A stretch of 64,000 nucleotides of DNA from CAWCTB01 sp963798275 (GCA_963798275.1 CAWCTB010000017.1:62001-126000), one strand, 5' to 3'. Counted from the first letter of the stretch, positions 1-9,257 are shown. Notes: generated by a model from the letters alone, not told the origin. Translations and numbers: made by a program.

Positions 1-494
1 CGTTCGGAGAACAGCGGATTGGCCGGCATCACTTTCGCAAGTCCGAAATCCAGAATCTTGGCGTGCCCGCGCTGGTTGACGAAGATGTTCGCCGGCTTGA
101 CGTCGCGATGAATGATGCCTTGCGTGTGGGCCGCATCCAGCCCCTCGGCCACATCGATGGCGATCTTGAGGATCTGCTCGGTCTCCATGGGGCTGCCCTC
201 GATGAGGTGCTTGAGGGTTTGCCCTTCCAGGAACTCCATGGCGATGAACGGCCGTCCGTTGTCGGAGCCGATCTCGTAAATGGTGCAGATGTTGGGATGA
301 TTCAGCGCCGAAGCCGCGCGCGCTTCCAGCCGGAACCGTTCCAGCGAACGGTCTTCCTGCATGAGTTCGTCGGGCAGGAACTTCAACGCCACGAAGCGCC
401 CAAGTTCGAGGTCCTCGGCTTTGTAGACCAGGCCCATACCCCCACCTCCGAGCAACTCCAGAATCCGGTAGTGCGAGATGGTGGTATCGATCAT
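1..494 (-). CDS. Serine/threonine protein kinase, N-terminal part (runs off the window)
   Basis: This is the first 164 residues of a PknB-type kinase; the rest lies beyond base 1. The catalytic domain begins almost at the N-terminus. A glycine-rich loop GGGGMGLVY sits at residues 16-24, the ATP-binding lysine (VALK) at about 38, the catalytic loop HRDVKPAN at 129-136 and DFG at 149-151, so the visible part looks active. The chosen ATG at 494 gives MIDTTISHYRILE, the usual start of acidobacterial kinases of this kind, which commonly carry C-terminal WD40, TPR or PASTA repeats; that part cannot be seen here. It would phosphorylate Ser/Thr residues of unknown targets, probably as a membrane-linked sensor. 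The gene is divergent from the TonB receptor at 816. The family assignment is secure; target and full architecture are unknown. Confidence 0.93.
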   Translation of the reverse strand, partial: MIDTTISHYRILELLGGGGMGLVYKAEDLELGRFVALKFLPDELMQEDRSLERFRLEARAASALNHPNICTIYEIGSDNGRPFIAMEFLEGQTLKHLIEGSPMETEQILKIAIDVAEGLDAAHTQGIIHRDVKPANIFVNQRGHAKILDFGLAKVMPANPLFSE

Positions 495-689
495 TCCACG
501 AGTGAACCAGGGAGCTATCGCGATGGTAGGGATTCAAGCCACTCCAAGTCAAATTACAAAGCCTGGTAGTTCTTTTCGATTATTGTTCCCCCTCTTCGTT
601 CCTCGTTAGAGTGGCGGCACGAGTCCTGCTTTGCGCTCATTTTGTGCGGCGGGCAGGCCATCCAGGGGGATGGAATAAAGCGTGGGGAC

Positions 690-714
690 GTTGCCAAACC
701 TTTGATTTGGCAAC
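690..714. promoter_or_regulatory. Perfect 9-bp inverted repeat upstream of TonB receptor
   Basis: GTTGCCAAA and TTTGGCAAC are separated by 7 bases. An outer imperfect pair, CGTGG (681-685) and CCACG (716-720), would extend it as a hairpin. It lies about 100 bp before the receptor start at 816, inside the 320-bp gap shared with the divergent kinase. The symmetry fits either an operator for a dimeric repressor or a leader hairpin. The rest of the gap from 495 to 815 holds no gene that I can support. Confidence 0.5.
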
Positions 715-815
715 TCCACGCGCATGGGGTTCGGCACCGATTACCAGGGGTTACCTGCGTGTCTTTCGCGCAGGCGCGGTTTTCGGCCATAGCTGTGATG
801 GAGAGTGTGGGGTTG

Positions 816-3791
816 ATGATGAAGAAGTTTCTGCTCGTCGTATTGCTCTGTCTGGGAGCTGCAGGTTTCGCGCAAGAGCTGGGATCGTCCAGTTTGAGCG
901 GCGAAGTCACCGATCCCAGCGGAGCCACCGTTCAGGGCGCGCAAGTAACCGCCCGCAACCTGGCGACTGCCGTCGAACGCACCACGTTGACCAGCAACGC
1001 CGGTTTGTTTGTCCTCAACAATCTTGCTCCCGGCAACTACGAAGTGAAGGTCACCTCCAAGGGATTTGGCGATGCCGTTGCGCAAGTGAAGCTCGAGGTC
1101 GGCCAGCAGCAGAGCCTGAAGCTGCGTCTCGAGGTGCAAAAGCAAGTGACGCAAGTCAAGGTCGACGACATCACCGCAGCGCCGCTCGTCAATACGTCCT
1201 CCTCGATAGTCGATGGGGTCATCAGTTCGCAGCAGATCGATTCGCTCCCGCTCAACGGGCGCAATTTCATGGAACTGGCCCTGCTGGTTCCGGGCAACGC
1301 GCCCGCGCCCAACTTTGATCCCACCAAAGCCGACACCGTGGTTATCTCGACCGATGGGCAACTGGGTCGCGGAGGCAACGTTACCATCGATGGCGCCGAC
1401 GACAATGACGATACGGTAGGCGGCATGCTGCACAACGTGCCGGAAGACGCGGTGCAGGAATTCCAGATCGCTTCCAATCAGTACTCGGCCGCCCTGGGAC
1501 GCTCGGGCTCGGCGGTGGTGAACGTGGTCACCAAGTCGGGAACCAACCAATTTCACGGCACTGCTGCCGTCTTCGCCCGCGATCAGAGTTTGCAGGCGGC
1601 CTCACCGCTGGTCGATCCGGCGCTGGGGACCCCTCCCTTTCGCCGCGAACAATATGCCGGGTCGGTCGGCGGGCCGGTTGTCAAAGACAAAGCCTGGTTC
1701 TACAGCGCCTTCGAATATCGCGATCAAATCGGCGGCGTGGAGGTCGGTACCCCTGACCTCAACACTCAGACGATCGTCAAGAGTTTCGCGACGGCGCCCG
1801 CCACCGATGCCATGGGCACAGTCCGCGGCGACTGGCAGATCACCAACCAGGACGCCCTCTCCATGCGCTATTCGATTGAGCAGCTCAACGCCACCGGCGC
1901 CAGCGCGCTCGACCGCGCACTGGGTTCCGCCTCGCAGCGGCAGGTACTGCAGAACAACTTCCAGGCATTTGTTGCCAGTTGGACGCGCGTGATCACGCCT
2001 CAGTTACTCAACCGCTTCAGCTTCGCGGAAAACAACTTCTTCAACAGCACCGATCCCGTGGTGAATGCGCCGCAACTGGATTTGCCCAGTCTGCAAGAGG
2101 GCGCCTCTTTCCGCGTGCCGCAGCAGACCAAGCAAAACCGCCTGCAGTTTTCCGATACCGTGGATTGGTCGCGGGGCAAGCACAACTTCAAGTTCGGCGC
2201 CGAAGTGCAACACGTGGCCGCCGACTTCTACCTGGGTGTCTTCCAGCAGGGACGAATCGAGGCGGTGGAGAACTTTCCCGATTTCGATCGCAACGGCGAC
2301 GGCAAAGTCACCTACGATGACCTGCTGTTCGCGGTGACCCTGCAAAGCGCCTACCCCGACCGGCCGCTGGTGTTGCCCAACGACAACAACAATTACATGG
2401 CGTTCTTCGGCCAGGACGACTGGCATGTCACCCCACACCTCACACTGAATCTGGGGTTGCGCTACGATCTGGACACGAACTCGAAAGACATCAGCTATTA
2501 CAGCCAGATCAATCCTCTGGTGCAGCCATTCCTCCAGGGCACCCGCGGCAAGGACGCGAACAACTTCGGGCCGCGAATCGGTTTTAATTGGGCGAACAGT
2601 GTAGGCAACTTCACCGTGCACGGCGGATACGGCATCTACTACGATCGCATCACCCTGGAAGTCATGTCGCTGGAACGCGGCCTGAATGGCACCTCGCTGC
2701 CCATCGACGTGCGTGCCGGTAATGCGGTCAGCGGTCCCAATGGTCCGGTCTATCTAAACGCCCAGGGGTATTTCCTGCCGGGTGCTCCGACCCTGTCGAA
2801 TCCGTTCACAGGATTTATCTTCCCGGGTGCAGGCGCCGGTGGCATCAACATCATCGACAACGCCATGCAGAACCCCGAGGTGCAGCAGTTCAACCTCGGC
2901 TTCCAGTGGGAGTTCACCAGGAACTGGGTGCTGCGCGCCGACGGGGTGCACGATCTGGGCACGCACTTCATTCTCGGGGTGCCGATCGGGACCGTATACA
3001 ACCCGGTGGTCGGCGGGCCTGACGTGGTGAAGAACCTGGAATCCAGCGTCAACACCCATTATGACGCCCTGTTCCTGACCGTGGATCACCGTTTCTCGAA
3101 CCATTACCAGTTCCATGCCGCTTACACGCTATCGAAATCTCTAAACTACGCGAACGACGACCAGATTCCCTTCGGCAACGGGCCCATCGATCCCTTGAAC
3201 CTGCATCGCGAATACGGTGCCACGCCCAACGATCAGCGCAATCGTTTCGTGGTGTCGGGAACGGTGGACGCGAAGTGGGGCTTCCAGATCTCCCCCCTGT
3301 GGACCCTGGCCTCCAGCGTTCCCATGGACATCATGCTGCCGGACAACAGTACGCGTATCCCGCAGTTCGGACGTAACGCCGGTTGCCGCCAGTTCCACAA
3401 CGGCGCCCAGTTGAACGCGGCCATTGCGCAAATCAACGCCAACGGCGGCGAGAACGGAACCCCGCTGCCGCTGGTCGATCCCACTGCGACGTTCTGCAAT
3501 GGCTTCAACTCCTTCGATCTGCGGCTGTCGAAACAGTTCAAGATCAAGGAGCGGATGTCGCTACTGTTCATTGGTGAGGTATTCAATTTGTTCAACACCA
3601 CCAACATCCTGGGCGTGTCGAACACCAACTACTCGGGTTATGCCAATGTGCTGGTGCGCGATAGCAACACGCCCACCGATCCCGGCTACCTGCATTCGTC
3701 ATCGTTTGGACAGGCGGTTACCACTGCCGGAGGCGTGTTCGGGTCAGGAGGGCCGCGCGCCTTTCAGTTGGCGGCACGGTTCAGCTTCTAG
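816..3791 (+). CDS. TonB-dependent receptor, Oar-like, with carboxypeptidase-regulatory N-terminal domain
   Basis: A 991-residue outer-membrane receptor. The signal peptide MMKKFLLVVLLCLGAAGFAQ is followed by an Ig-like CarboxypepD_reg domain (about 25-110; SGEVTDPSGATVQGAQV), then a plug-like region containing LPLNGRNFMELALLVPG, and a long beta-barrel ending in FQLAARFSF with a terminal aromatic residue typical of outer-membrane barrels. This is the Oar/SusC-like type expanded in Acidobacteria, thought to import glycans or peptides with TonB energy; the substrate is not visible. The frame stays open to an ATG at 798, but I chose 816 because it begins the signal peptide and has GGAG at 800-803. 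A hairpin at 3855-3882 follows. No TonB, ExbB or ExbD genes are near. Confidence 0.88.
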   Translation: MMKKFLLVVLLCLGAAGFAQELGSSSLSGEVTDPSGATVQGAQVTARNLATAVERTTLTSNAGLFVLNNLAPGNYEVKVTSKGFGDAVAQVKLEVGQQQSLKLRLEVQKQVTQVKVDDITAAPLVNTSSSIVDGVISSQQIDSLPLNGRNFMELALLVPGNAPAPNFDPTKADTVVISTDGQLGRGGNVTIDGADDNDDTVGGMLHNVPEDAVQEFQIASNQYSAALGRSGSAVVNVVTKSGTNQFHGTAAVFARDQSLQAASPLVDPALGTPPFRREQYAGSVGGPVVKDKAWFYSAFEYRDQIGGVEVGTPDLNTQTIVKSFATAPATDAMGTVRGDWQITNQDALSMRYSIEQLNATGASALDRALGSASQRQVLQNNFQAFVASWTRVITPQLLNRFSFAENNFFNSTDPVVNAPQLDLPSLQEGASFRVPQQTKQNRLQFSDTVDWSRGKHNFKFGAEVQHVAADFYLGVFQQGRIEAVENFPDFDRNGDGKVTYDDLLFAVTLQSAYPDRPLVLPNDNNNYMAFFGQDDWHVTPHLTLNLGLRYDLDTNSKDISYYSQINPLVQPFLQGTRGKDANNFGPRIGFNWANSVGNFTVHGGYGIYYDRITLEVMSLERGLNGTSLPIDVRAGNAVSGPNGPVYLNAQGYFLPGAPTLSNPFTGFIFPGAGAGGINIIDNAMQNPEVQQFNLGFQWEFTRNWVLRADGVHDLGTHFILGVPIGTVYNPVVGGPDVVKNLESSVNTHYDALFLTVDHRFSNHYQFHAAYTLSKSLNYANDDQIPFGNGPIDPLNLHREYGATPNDQRNRFVVSGTVDAKWGFQISPLWTLASSVPMDIMLPDNSTRIPQFGRNAGCRQFHNGAQLNAAIAQINANGGENGTPLPLVDPTATFCNGFNSFDLRLSKQFKIKERMSLLFIGEVFNLFNTTNILGVSNTNYSGYANVLVRDSNTPTDPGYLHSSSFGQAVTTAGGVFGSGGPRAFQLAARFSF

Positions 3792-3854
3792 GTTGCGGAG
3801 GCAAAAAGGTTGGGCAAAAATCACAACCCCGCAGACGTGATCTAAGCCCGACAA

Positions 3855-3882
3855 GAGGCCGGAGATGCGATTCTCCGGCCTC
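3855..3882. terminator. Hairpin between convergent genes, probable bidirectional terminator
   Basis: A perfect 11-bp stem (GAGGCCGGAGA / TCTCCGGCCTC) with a 6-base loop lies between the receptor stop (3791) and the acyltransferase stop (3924). The T-tract on either side is weak. Confidence 0.6.
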
Positions 3883-3923
3883 GATTCTTGCAGGCGGCTC
3901 GCCCACGGAAGCGGCGGCGCGGG

Positions 3924-5078
3924 TTACGCGACCTCCCCGGCAGCCTGCTTGATCGTGGGAGCGACCGTCCGCTTGCGCCGCAATCTGCGCCGTGCCGGTT
4001 CCTCAATGAACTTGTATACCAGGATTGCCACGGAAGTGGCCATTGCCGTCCATACCAGCAGGCCGAGAAAGCTCTGGTTGCGGACGGCCTGCGTCCGCAT
4101 GTCGTGGAAGAAGGGCCAGACCATCATGCTGTGCAGAAGATAAAAGCTGTAGCTGGCATCACCGAACAGCACCAGCACGCGGTTGTTGAGCCACGAAGCC
4201 CAGCTCGGCTCCAGCGCAATACCGTACACGATGGCGGCGAAGGCCGGCCCCAGGATCGCGGTGTGAATCACAAGATAGGGTAGCCGGTGCGCAAACGCGA
4301 CTACGACTGCAACGCCGCCCAAACCAGCCAGCACTGGCAGCAGGCCGGTCCCAGCTTTCTCGCCCCGCCGCAGGAAGAGCCAGCCGCACGCCATGCCCAT
4401 CAGGAATTCCGGCAGCCGCGCCACGGGGAAGAACTTCACAAAATTAACCCCGGCGCTCCAGTCCTGGGTCGTCACCGCACCGGCGCTTGCGGGCCGCAGT
4501 GCCATGTATCCGGCGGAAATTGCCAGACCCGCCAGCCAGCACGCCACAATCACTGTCCACAGCGCAGTGCGCGAGAGCCTGGAATATCGAATCAGCAGAA
4601 ACGGAAACAGCAGGTAGAAAAACGCTTCCACTGAAAGGCTCCATGCTACCGGGTTCCAAGCCAGCGCCGCCGGCGGTACCCATGACTGCAGCAGCGCCAG
4701 CACCAGTCCAGCCGAGACCCCAAAATGCTTCTCCGAAAAGGCGAAGAACGGGACGTGCATCTTCAGCGAACCGTAAAAAAAGAAGGGAAACGTAATGAGC
4801 AGCGAAAAGGCGTACGCCGGATAAATGCGGGCGAACCGCGCCCGCCAGAATTCCCGTACTGCGATCGTTCTCCCGGCGTAGGTGTACACCAGGATGAATC
4901 CCGAGAGCACGAAGAAGAAGCTCACGCCAACGTAGCCAATGGACGCCAGGCCCTGGAACCACGCCGGTCCCGGTAATCCGCCGATCTCGCGGATGTGAAA
5001 GATGGCCACGTGCAGCGCCGCAAAGTATCGCAGCGAGGTGATGGCCGGCAATCGCGGACGGGGATCGGCGAATTCCAT
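3924..5078 (-). CDS. Acyltransferase family 3 (OafA/YrhL-like) integral membrane protein
   Basis: 384 residues with about ten hydrophobic helices across the whole length. The N-terminus has the AT3 pattern RYFAALHVAIFHI, with the conserved histidine region of helix 1, followed by GYVGVSFFFVLSGFILVY, a hallmark of the family. Members transfer acetyl or other acyl groups from the cytoplasm to surface sugars such as O-antigen, exopolysaccharide, peptidoglycan or periplasmic glucans. No SGNH domain is fused to it. A basic tail (RRRLRRKR) lies near the C-terminus. It stands alone, convergent with the TonB receptor, so the substrate cannot be inferred from context. ATG at 5078 begins directly before the first helix. 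Confidence 0.9.
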   Translation of the reverse strand: MEFADPRPRLPAITSLRYFAALHVAIFHIREIGGLPGPAWFQGLASIGYVGVSFFFVLSGFILVYTYAGRTIAVREFWRARFARIYPAYAFSLLITFPFFFYGSLKMHVPFFAFSEKHFGVSAGLVLALLQSWVPPAALAWNPVAWSLSVEAFFYLLFPFLLIRYSRLSRTALWTVIVACWLAGLAISAGYMALRPASAGAVTTQDWSAGVNFVKFFPVARLPEFLMGMACGWLFLRRGEKAGTGLLPVLAGLGGVAVVVAFAHRLPYLVIHTAILGPAFAAIVYGIALEPSWASWLNNRVLVLFGDASYSFYLLHSMMVWPFFHDMRTQAVRNQSFLGLLVWTAMATSVAILVYKFIEEPARRRLRRKRTVAPTIKQAAGEVA

Positions 5079-5375
5079 AAACCTTTATACGCGAGGTGCA
5101 GCGGTAGAGTTTCAAGCAAAAATTCGAAGCAATTCCTCCCTCAACTTAGGGTCATAAGAATCGTTCCCGAATCGAGCTACTGAGCCTGACGTGGCGATCA
5201 GGTTCCTTCACTTAAGCATGCCAAAACGGCACTCGCGCTGACACATCAAGCACTTTTGCGACCGTTGTACTTTCGCAACCCGCCTGCAGCAGAGTAACGT
5301 TCGGGGCGACGGCTTCACTCCGTCGCGTAAAGCAGTCCGGCCGGAGTGCAGTAGCGGTCCTACAGAGGTCTGTAT

Positions 5376-6845
5376 TTGTCTTCGCACTTCACTCGTCGCG
5401 AATTCCTGCTCACCGGCCTTGGCGCGCTGAGTGCCCTGGCTACCGGATGCGGCGGCTCGACCGCAGCCAGCCAGCCCAACATCCCGCCCAACGTTCCGCA
5501 AACCGCCAACTACGTCTTTCCGCAAGGATTCATCTGGGGCGCCGCAACCTCCGCCTACCAAATTGAAGGCGCATGGAATGAAGACGGCCGTGGCGTTTCC
5601 ATCTGGGACACCTTCGCCCACACGCCCGGCAAAATTATCAATGGCGACACCGGCGACGTCGCCTGCGATCACTACCATCGCTACCATGACGATGTCGCGC
5701 TGATGACCCAGCTTCATCTCGGGAGCTACCGTTTCTCCATCTCGTGGCCGCGCATCTTCCCCATCGGTTCCGGCTCTCCCAACCAGCTTGGCATCGATTT
5801 CTACAACCGCCTCACCGACGAAATTCTGGCCGCTGGCATCCGGCCCCTGCCGACACTGTTTCACTGGGAGTTGCCGCAGACCCTGCAAGACGCGGGGGGC
5901 TGGGCCAATCGCGATACCGCCTTTCGTTTTGCCGACTACGCCGACACCATGGCGCGCACCCTGGGCGACCGGCTCAAAGTCTGGCTGATCTTCAACGAGC
6001 CCGGCATCTTCACCCAGCTTGGCTATTTGTGGGGATCGCATGCTCCGGGCATCGCCGATTTCCCCACCTTCCTGAAGGTCTCGCACGTCGCCAACATCGC
6101 GCAGGGCCAGGCATTCCAGGCGATGAAGGCGGGCAACTCCGCCTTGGCGATCAGCTCGGCCTTCGCCATGTCACCGCAGGAGCCCAACTCCAGCAGCGCC
6201 GCCGATCAGGACGCCGCCGAGCGCTCGCACGCCTTCAACAATGTGTGGCATCTCGATCCGCCGCTGAAGGGACAGTATCCCGACGCCTTCCGCCCGCTGC
6301 CCGCCGCGCAGATGGACATTCGCGCCGGCGACATGGACTTGATCCGCGCCCCCTTCGACTTTATCGGCCTCAATAATTACTCGCGGAGTATCGCCGGTTA
6401 TTCAGCTTCCGGAACTCTGCCCGGACTGGAAGTCTGGTGGGGCGGCGGCAATGTTGGCTCTAAAACCGACATGGGTTGGGAAGTCTGGCCCAACGGCATC
6501 TACGAAATCATCATGCGCGTATGGCGTGACTATCATTTGCCGATCGAAGTCACCGAGAACGGCTGCGGCTATAGCGATGCACCCGATGCCAACAACGTTA
6601 TCCACGATCAACGGCGCATCGACTTTTACTCCGGATATCTCAAGTCGGTGCATCAGGCGATTCAGGAAAGCGCGAACGTGCGTGCATATCATGCCTGGAG
6701 CCTGATTGACAACTTCGAGTGGACTTACGGCTACACCCAAAAATTCGGTCTGACCTGGGTCGACTTCCAGACCCAGGCACGAACTATAAAGAATTCCGGC
6801 AGATGGTACGCACAACTGGCACAAAGCAACACCCTCGTCGCTTAG
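5376..6845 (+). CDS. Beta-glucosidase, glycoside hydrolase family 1, exported lipoprotein
   Basis: 489 residues. The N-terminus carries a twin-arginine motif (TRREFLLTG) and a lipobox-like end (ALATGC), so the enzyme is probably Tat-exported and lipid-anchored. The GH1 barrel starts at FIWGAATSAYQIEGAW. Both catalytic glutamates are visible: acid/base E208 in FNEPG and nucleophile E394 in VTENG. TLFHWELPQTL is also typical. It should release glucose or related sugars from the non-reducing end of beta-glycosides in the periplasm. The start is TTG at 5376 with AGAGG a few bases upstream. The gap before it (5079-5375) holds short palindromes, such as TCCGGCCGGA at 5336, but no gene. Most GH1 enzymes are cytoplasmic, so export is a notable feature. 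Confidence 0.95.
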   Translation: MSSHFTRREFLLTGLGALSALATGCGGSTAASQPNIPPNVPQTANYVFPQGFIWGAATSAYQIEGAWNEDGRGVSIWDTFAHTPGKIINGDTGDVACDHYHRYHDDVALMTQLHLGSYRFSISWPRIFPIGSGSPNQLGIDFYNRLTDEILAAGIRPLPTLFHWELPQTLQDAGGWANRDTAFRFADYADTMARTLGDRLKVWLIFNEPGIFTQLGYLWGSHAPGIADFPTFLKVSHVANIAQGQAFQAMKAGNSALAISSAFAMSPQEPNSSSAADQDAAERSHAFNNVWHLDPPLKGQYPDAFRPLPAAQMDIRAGDMDLIRAPFDFIGLNNYSRSIAGYSASGTLPGLEVWWGGGNVGSKTDMGWEVWPNGIYEIIMRVWRDYHLPIEVTENGCGYSDAPDANNVIHDQRRIDFYSGYLKSVHQAIQESANVRAYHAWSLIDNFEWTYGYTQKFGLTWVDFQTQARTIKNSGRWYAQLAQSNTLVA

Positions 6846-6956
6846 GGAGTTTGCGTGAGGTGACCTCCGCGGGAAAGGATCGCTCCCGTTTAGCCCGCCC
6901 ACCGGAGTCATGAGCCGGAGAGGGAGGGAGTTGCAAAGTACCCAGTCAAATGCTCT

Positions 6957-7697
6957 TTAATGCACCGCGCTATTATGGGTCGCAGGAATTTTCTCGAACG
7001 GCATATTCATGATCGGATATTTTTGCCAATCGTGGTAATCGAAGTGCCACCACTCTTCCGGATACACAGTGAATCCTTCCGCCTCCATCGTGCTTCGCAA
7101 CAAAGCGCGGTTGGCCCGCTGCTGCGCGGTACCGCCGGCGTAATCCGAGTGAGCGCGTTCGGTGAAATCGTCATAGCTGCTTGGCATGGCGACAGGCATG
7201 CCGGTCCTCAGATCGTAGATGGTGAGATCGACCGCACATCCCCGATTGTGCCTGGATCCTAGTGAAGGATCGGCGACGTACGGGTGATCGTCCGCCGGAG
7301 TCGCATTCCAGAACATCTTCGTCACATACCACGGCCGATAGCCGTCGAAGATCAGCAACCCATATCCCTGGGAATGCAACTTGCGATTCGCGCGCTGCAC
7401 AGCCTCGGCCGCCGGACGCTGCAGGAACGCCCGCGCTTGGCTGTAAAGCGGCACTCCGAGAAAATTGTTGGCCGAGGCGTAATGAATGTCGAGCTTGAGG
7501 GCGGGATCGATCTTGATGAGTTCGACCAGGTCGGGCTTACGAAACGGTCCTGGCTCAACCGGCGGCTGAGCCTGTAACGCCTGGGCGCGCAGCTCTGCCA
7601 CCGGGTGCTGCAGCTGGACGTGAAAGGTCTGTTGCTGCTCTTGCGCGCCAAGAACTAAACCCGCCATCGCCCACAGCACGAAAACTCGACGTAGCAT
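6957..7697 (-). CDS. D-alanyl-D-alanine dipeptidase, VanX/DdpX family (peptidase M15D), exported
   Basis: 246 residues with an N-terminal signal peptide (FVLWAMAGLVLGAQ). The zinc-site motifs of M15D peptidases are present: SRHNRGCAVDL, supplying His and Asp ligands, and EWWHFDY, supplying the catalytic Glu and a His ligand; FDGYRPW carries the conserved arginine. VanX-type enzymes cleave free D-Ala-D-Ala. In non-resistant bacteria such homologues are thought to salvage the dipeptide released from peptidoglycan. No vanH, vanA, vanR or vanS homologues are nearby, so a resistance role is not supported; periplasmic wall recycling or nutrition is more likely. It is convergent with the GH1 gene. 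Confidence 0.92.
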   Translation of the reverse strand: MLRRVFVLWAMAGLVLGAQEQQQTFHVQLQHPVAELRAQALQAQPPVEPGPFRKPDLVELIKIDPALKLDIHYASANNFLGVPLYSQARAFLQRPAAEAVQRANRKLHSQGYGLLIFDGYRPWYVTKMFWNATPADDHPYVADPSLGSRHNRGCAVDLTIYDLRTGMPVAMPSSYDDFTERAHSDYAGGTAQQRANRALLRSTMEAEGFTVYPEEWWHFDYHDWQKYPIMNMPFEKIPATHNSAVH

Positions 7698-7761
7698 GGT
7701 GACCCAGAATAGCGCACGGCGTCACCCATGCGGCCCGTCCGGGTTTCGCCGCGCTCGACCT

Positions 7762-8112
7762 TCAAGGCGTAAGAAGGACATGCAACGTGGCGGAGCTGCT
7801 GGTCACGCTGCCGGAGGCATTGCTCACGTCGACGGAAAATTGGGAATTGTTGTCGGCGATGACCGTCGGCGGAGTGGTGTAGCTGGCGGAGGTCGCCCCC
7901 GATATCATCACGCCGTTTTTCATCCACTGGTAGCTGAGAGGCATGCTTCCCGTAGCTACGACCGTGAAGGTAGCCGGCTGACCTTCATTGACCGTTTGGT
8001 CCTGCGGCTGGGTGGTGATTGTGGGCGGCATGCCCGAAGACCCACCGCACGCGATCAGTCCGGCAGCCAAAGCACAGCCAGTGAGAACCAGAATTACACG
8101 TGTGTGAAACAA
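7762..8112 (-). CDS. Small lipoprotein with a single Ig-like domain
   Basis: 116 residues if started at TTG 8112. This start has an excellent Shine-Dalgarno (GAGGTGA, 4-base spacing) and directly begins a lipoprotein signal (VLTGCALAAGLIAC, lipobox LIAC). The longer open frame upstream to 8517 is arginine-rich and overlaps the next gene, so I reject it. After the lipidated Cys and a Gly/Ser linker comes one Ig-like domain (ITTQPQDQTVNEGQPATFTV ... LSYQWMKNGVMI ... SGSVTSSSATLHV), resembling modules repeated in large acidobacterial adhesins. A single-domain lipoprotein of this kind probably sits on the periplasmic side or cell surface. Function unknown. Confidence 0.72.
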   Translation of the reverse strand: MFHTRVILVLTGCALAAGLIACGGSSGMPPTITTQPQDQTVNEGQPATFTVVATGSMPLSYQWMKNGVMISGATSASYTTPPTVIADNNSQFSVDVSNASGSVTSSSATLHVLLTP

Positions 8113-8356
8113 GGCGTCACCTCGTTCGAGTGTTTGGCGGCGCTGAAAAACTAAGTGGCGAACCGCTGCCGGCCATGCTGCGGTCAGGAGGTTGGATGGA
8201 AATCGACCCGCTACGGTTGCCCGGAATTTCCGATTTCGGGCGGTTGATCCGTTCAGGCGCGTTCGGCGGCAACAAGTCCCACAACGCCGGATGACGACAA
8301 TGCTCCCATACCCCTGTTGCCGGTGGCGAAGGTTACCGGCCGGCAAGTAAGGCTCA

Positions 8357-8713
8357 CTATTTGCGGGTCTTGGTTCGCGACCGCCGGAAGGAATCGACGC
8401 CAAAATAAAGGAATAGCAGCGTGAACACGGCCGCGACCGCGACTTTGACGAATCCGGTCGAACCTTGCGAGTAGTGGCGGTACTCGCGAGCGGTAGCTCC
8501 GCCACCCACCACCGCAAGAACGAGGAAGAGGAATCCGGTTACCTCGAGCCAGAGCGCGTGGGCGACGTGCGCGGTGTGGCGGATGGTCACATCGCCTGCG
8601 CGATAAAAGGCCCGCACCCAGCGATTCTCGCCGGTGCGGCGACCGGCTACCCGCAGAAAGGCGCGCCCCTGGGTACTAAAGTCACCGGAACTAGCACGCT
8701 TGTCTCTGCTCAC
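8357..8713 (-). CDS. Small membrane protein of unknown function
   Basis: 118 residues. A basic, probably cytoplasmic N-terminus (about 1-45) is followed by two hydrophobic helices, LWLEVTGFLFLVLAVVGGG and VKVAVAAVFTLLFLYFGVDSF, separated by a short loop, and a basic tail RRSRTKTRK. I recognise no family. It is on the same strand as the Ig-like lipoprotein, 244 bp upstream of it, so co-transcription is possible but not tight. Confidence 0.65.
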   Translation of the reverse strand: MSRDKRASSGDFSTQGRAFLRVAGRRTGENRWVRAFYRAGDVTIRHTAHVAHALWLEVTGFLFLVLAVVGGGATAREYRHYSQGSTGFVKVAVAAVFTLLFLYFGVDSFRRSRTKTRK

Positions 8714-8903
8714 CGAAACCCTGCCGCGAAGCCTTTATTCTAGCAGTCCATCCCGGCCTTCCTGGCGAAGTGAGACAGCGTCAGCCACTTATCAAACTTT
8801 CATTTTCCTGTGAGGCATCCAAGCATATAAGCTTGGTTTACGCTGACGGCATGGGACGCGACTGGCCGGCGCGCAACCTCCGGGGCGACGTTCAGGTGGA
8901 ATC

Positions 8904-9179
8904 GTGGATCAACGACTGAAGAACCTGATGAAGGAACTGGGCGAGGCGATCAACCACTCGCTCTCGGACTCCGACCAGATTGCGGAGGTCATGGCGCGCA
9001 TCAAAGCCGGCGGGTACGATGTTTTTCTCGTACTGGAAGCGACCATCGGATTGAACGAGCGGGAAGTGGACGAGCAGCCCGCCGTCGCCCGGCACAAGGG
9101 TCCGCCCGACCTCGAGGTGACCTCGCAGGACATCAAGTTCCTCAAGTCCCTGCGCATCGCGGTTGACGAGAATCGGTAA
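8904..9179 (+). CDS. Conserved-looking small acidic protein, unknown function
   Basis: 91 residues beginning at GTG 8904, with AGGTGGA just upstream as ribosome-binding site. The predicted protein is mostly alpha-helical with no membrane segment, and is polar and slightly acidic (DQIAEVMARIKAGGYDVFLV; PDLEVTSQDIKFLKSLRIAVD). I recognise no domain. It precedes glgC by 147 bp on the same strand, but a hairpin at 9235-9257 lies between them, so they may be separate transcripts. Confidence 0.65.
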   Translation: MDQRLKNLMKELGEAINHSLSDSDQIAEVMARIKAGGYDVFLVLEATIGLNEREVDEQPAVARHKGPPDLEVTSQDIKFLKSLRIAVDENR

Positions 9180-9234
9180 GCTGGCGCAGTTTGGCGGGTT
9201 GCCGGGCGTACACATCTGGTGTGCTAACATTCCG

Positions 9235-9257
9235 CTGGCCTGTCCGGAGCAGGCCAG
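9235..9257 (+). terminator. Hairpin between the small protein gene and glgC
   Basis: A perfect 8-bp stem CTGGCCTG / CAGGCCAG with a 7-base loop. There is no clear T-run, so it may be a weak terminator of the upstream gene or a structured part of the glgC leader. Confidence 0.4.

Noticed and set aside
63..569. Plus-strand open frame of 168 codons over the kinase gene
   Set aside because: It is the antisense of a clear Ser/Thr kinase with all catalytic motifs.
6957..7697. Vancomycin resistance gene vanX
   Set aside because: The family is right, but no vanHA or vanRS homologues are present; a cell-wall dipeptide salvage role is more likely.
7762..8517. Long version of the Ig-like protein starting at 8517
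   Set aside because: The extra 135 residues are Arg-rich and overlap another gene; TTG 8112 has a strong ribosome-binding site and a lipoprotein signal.
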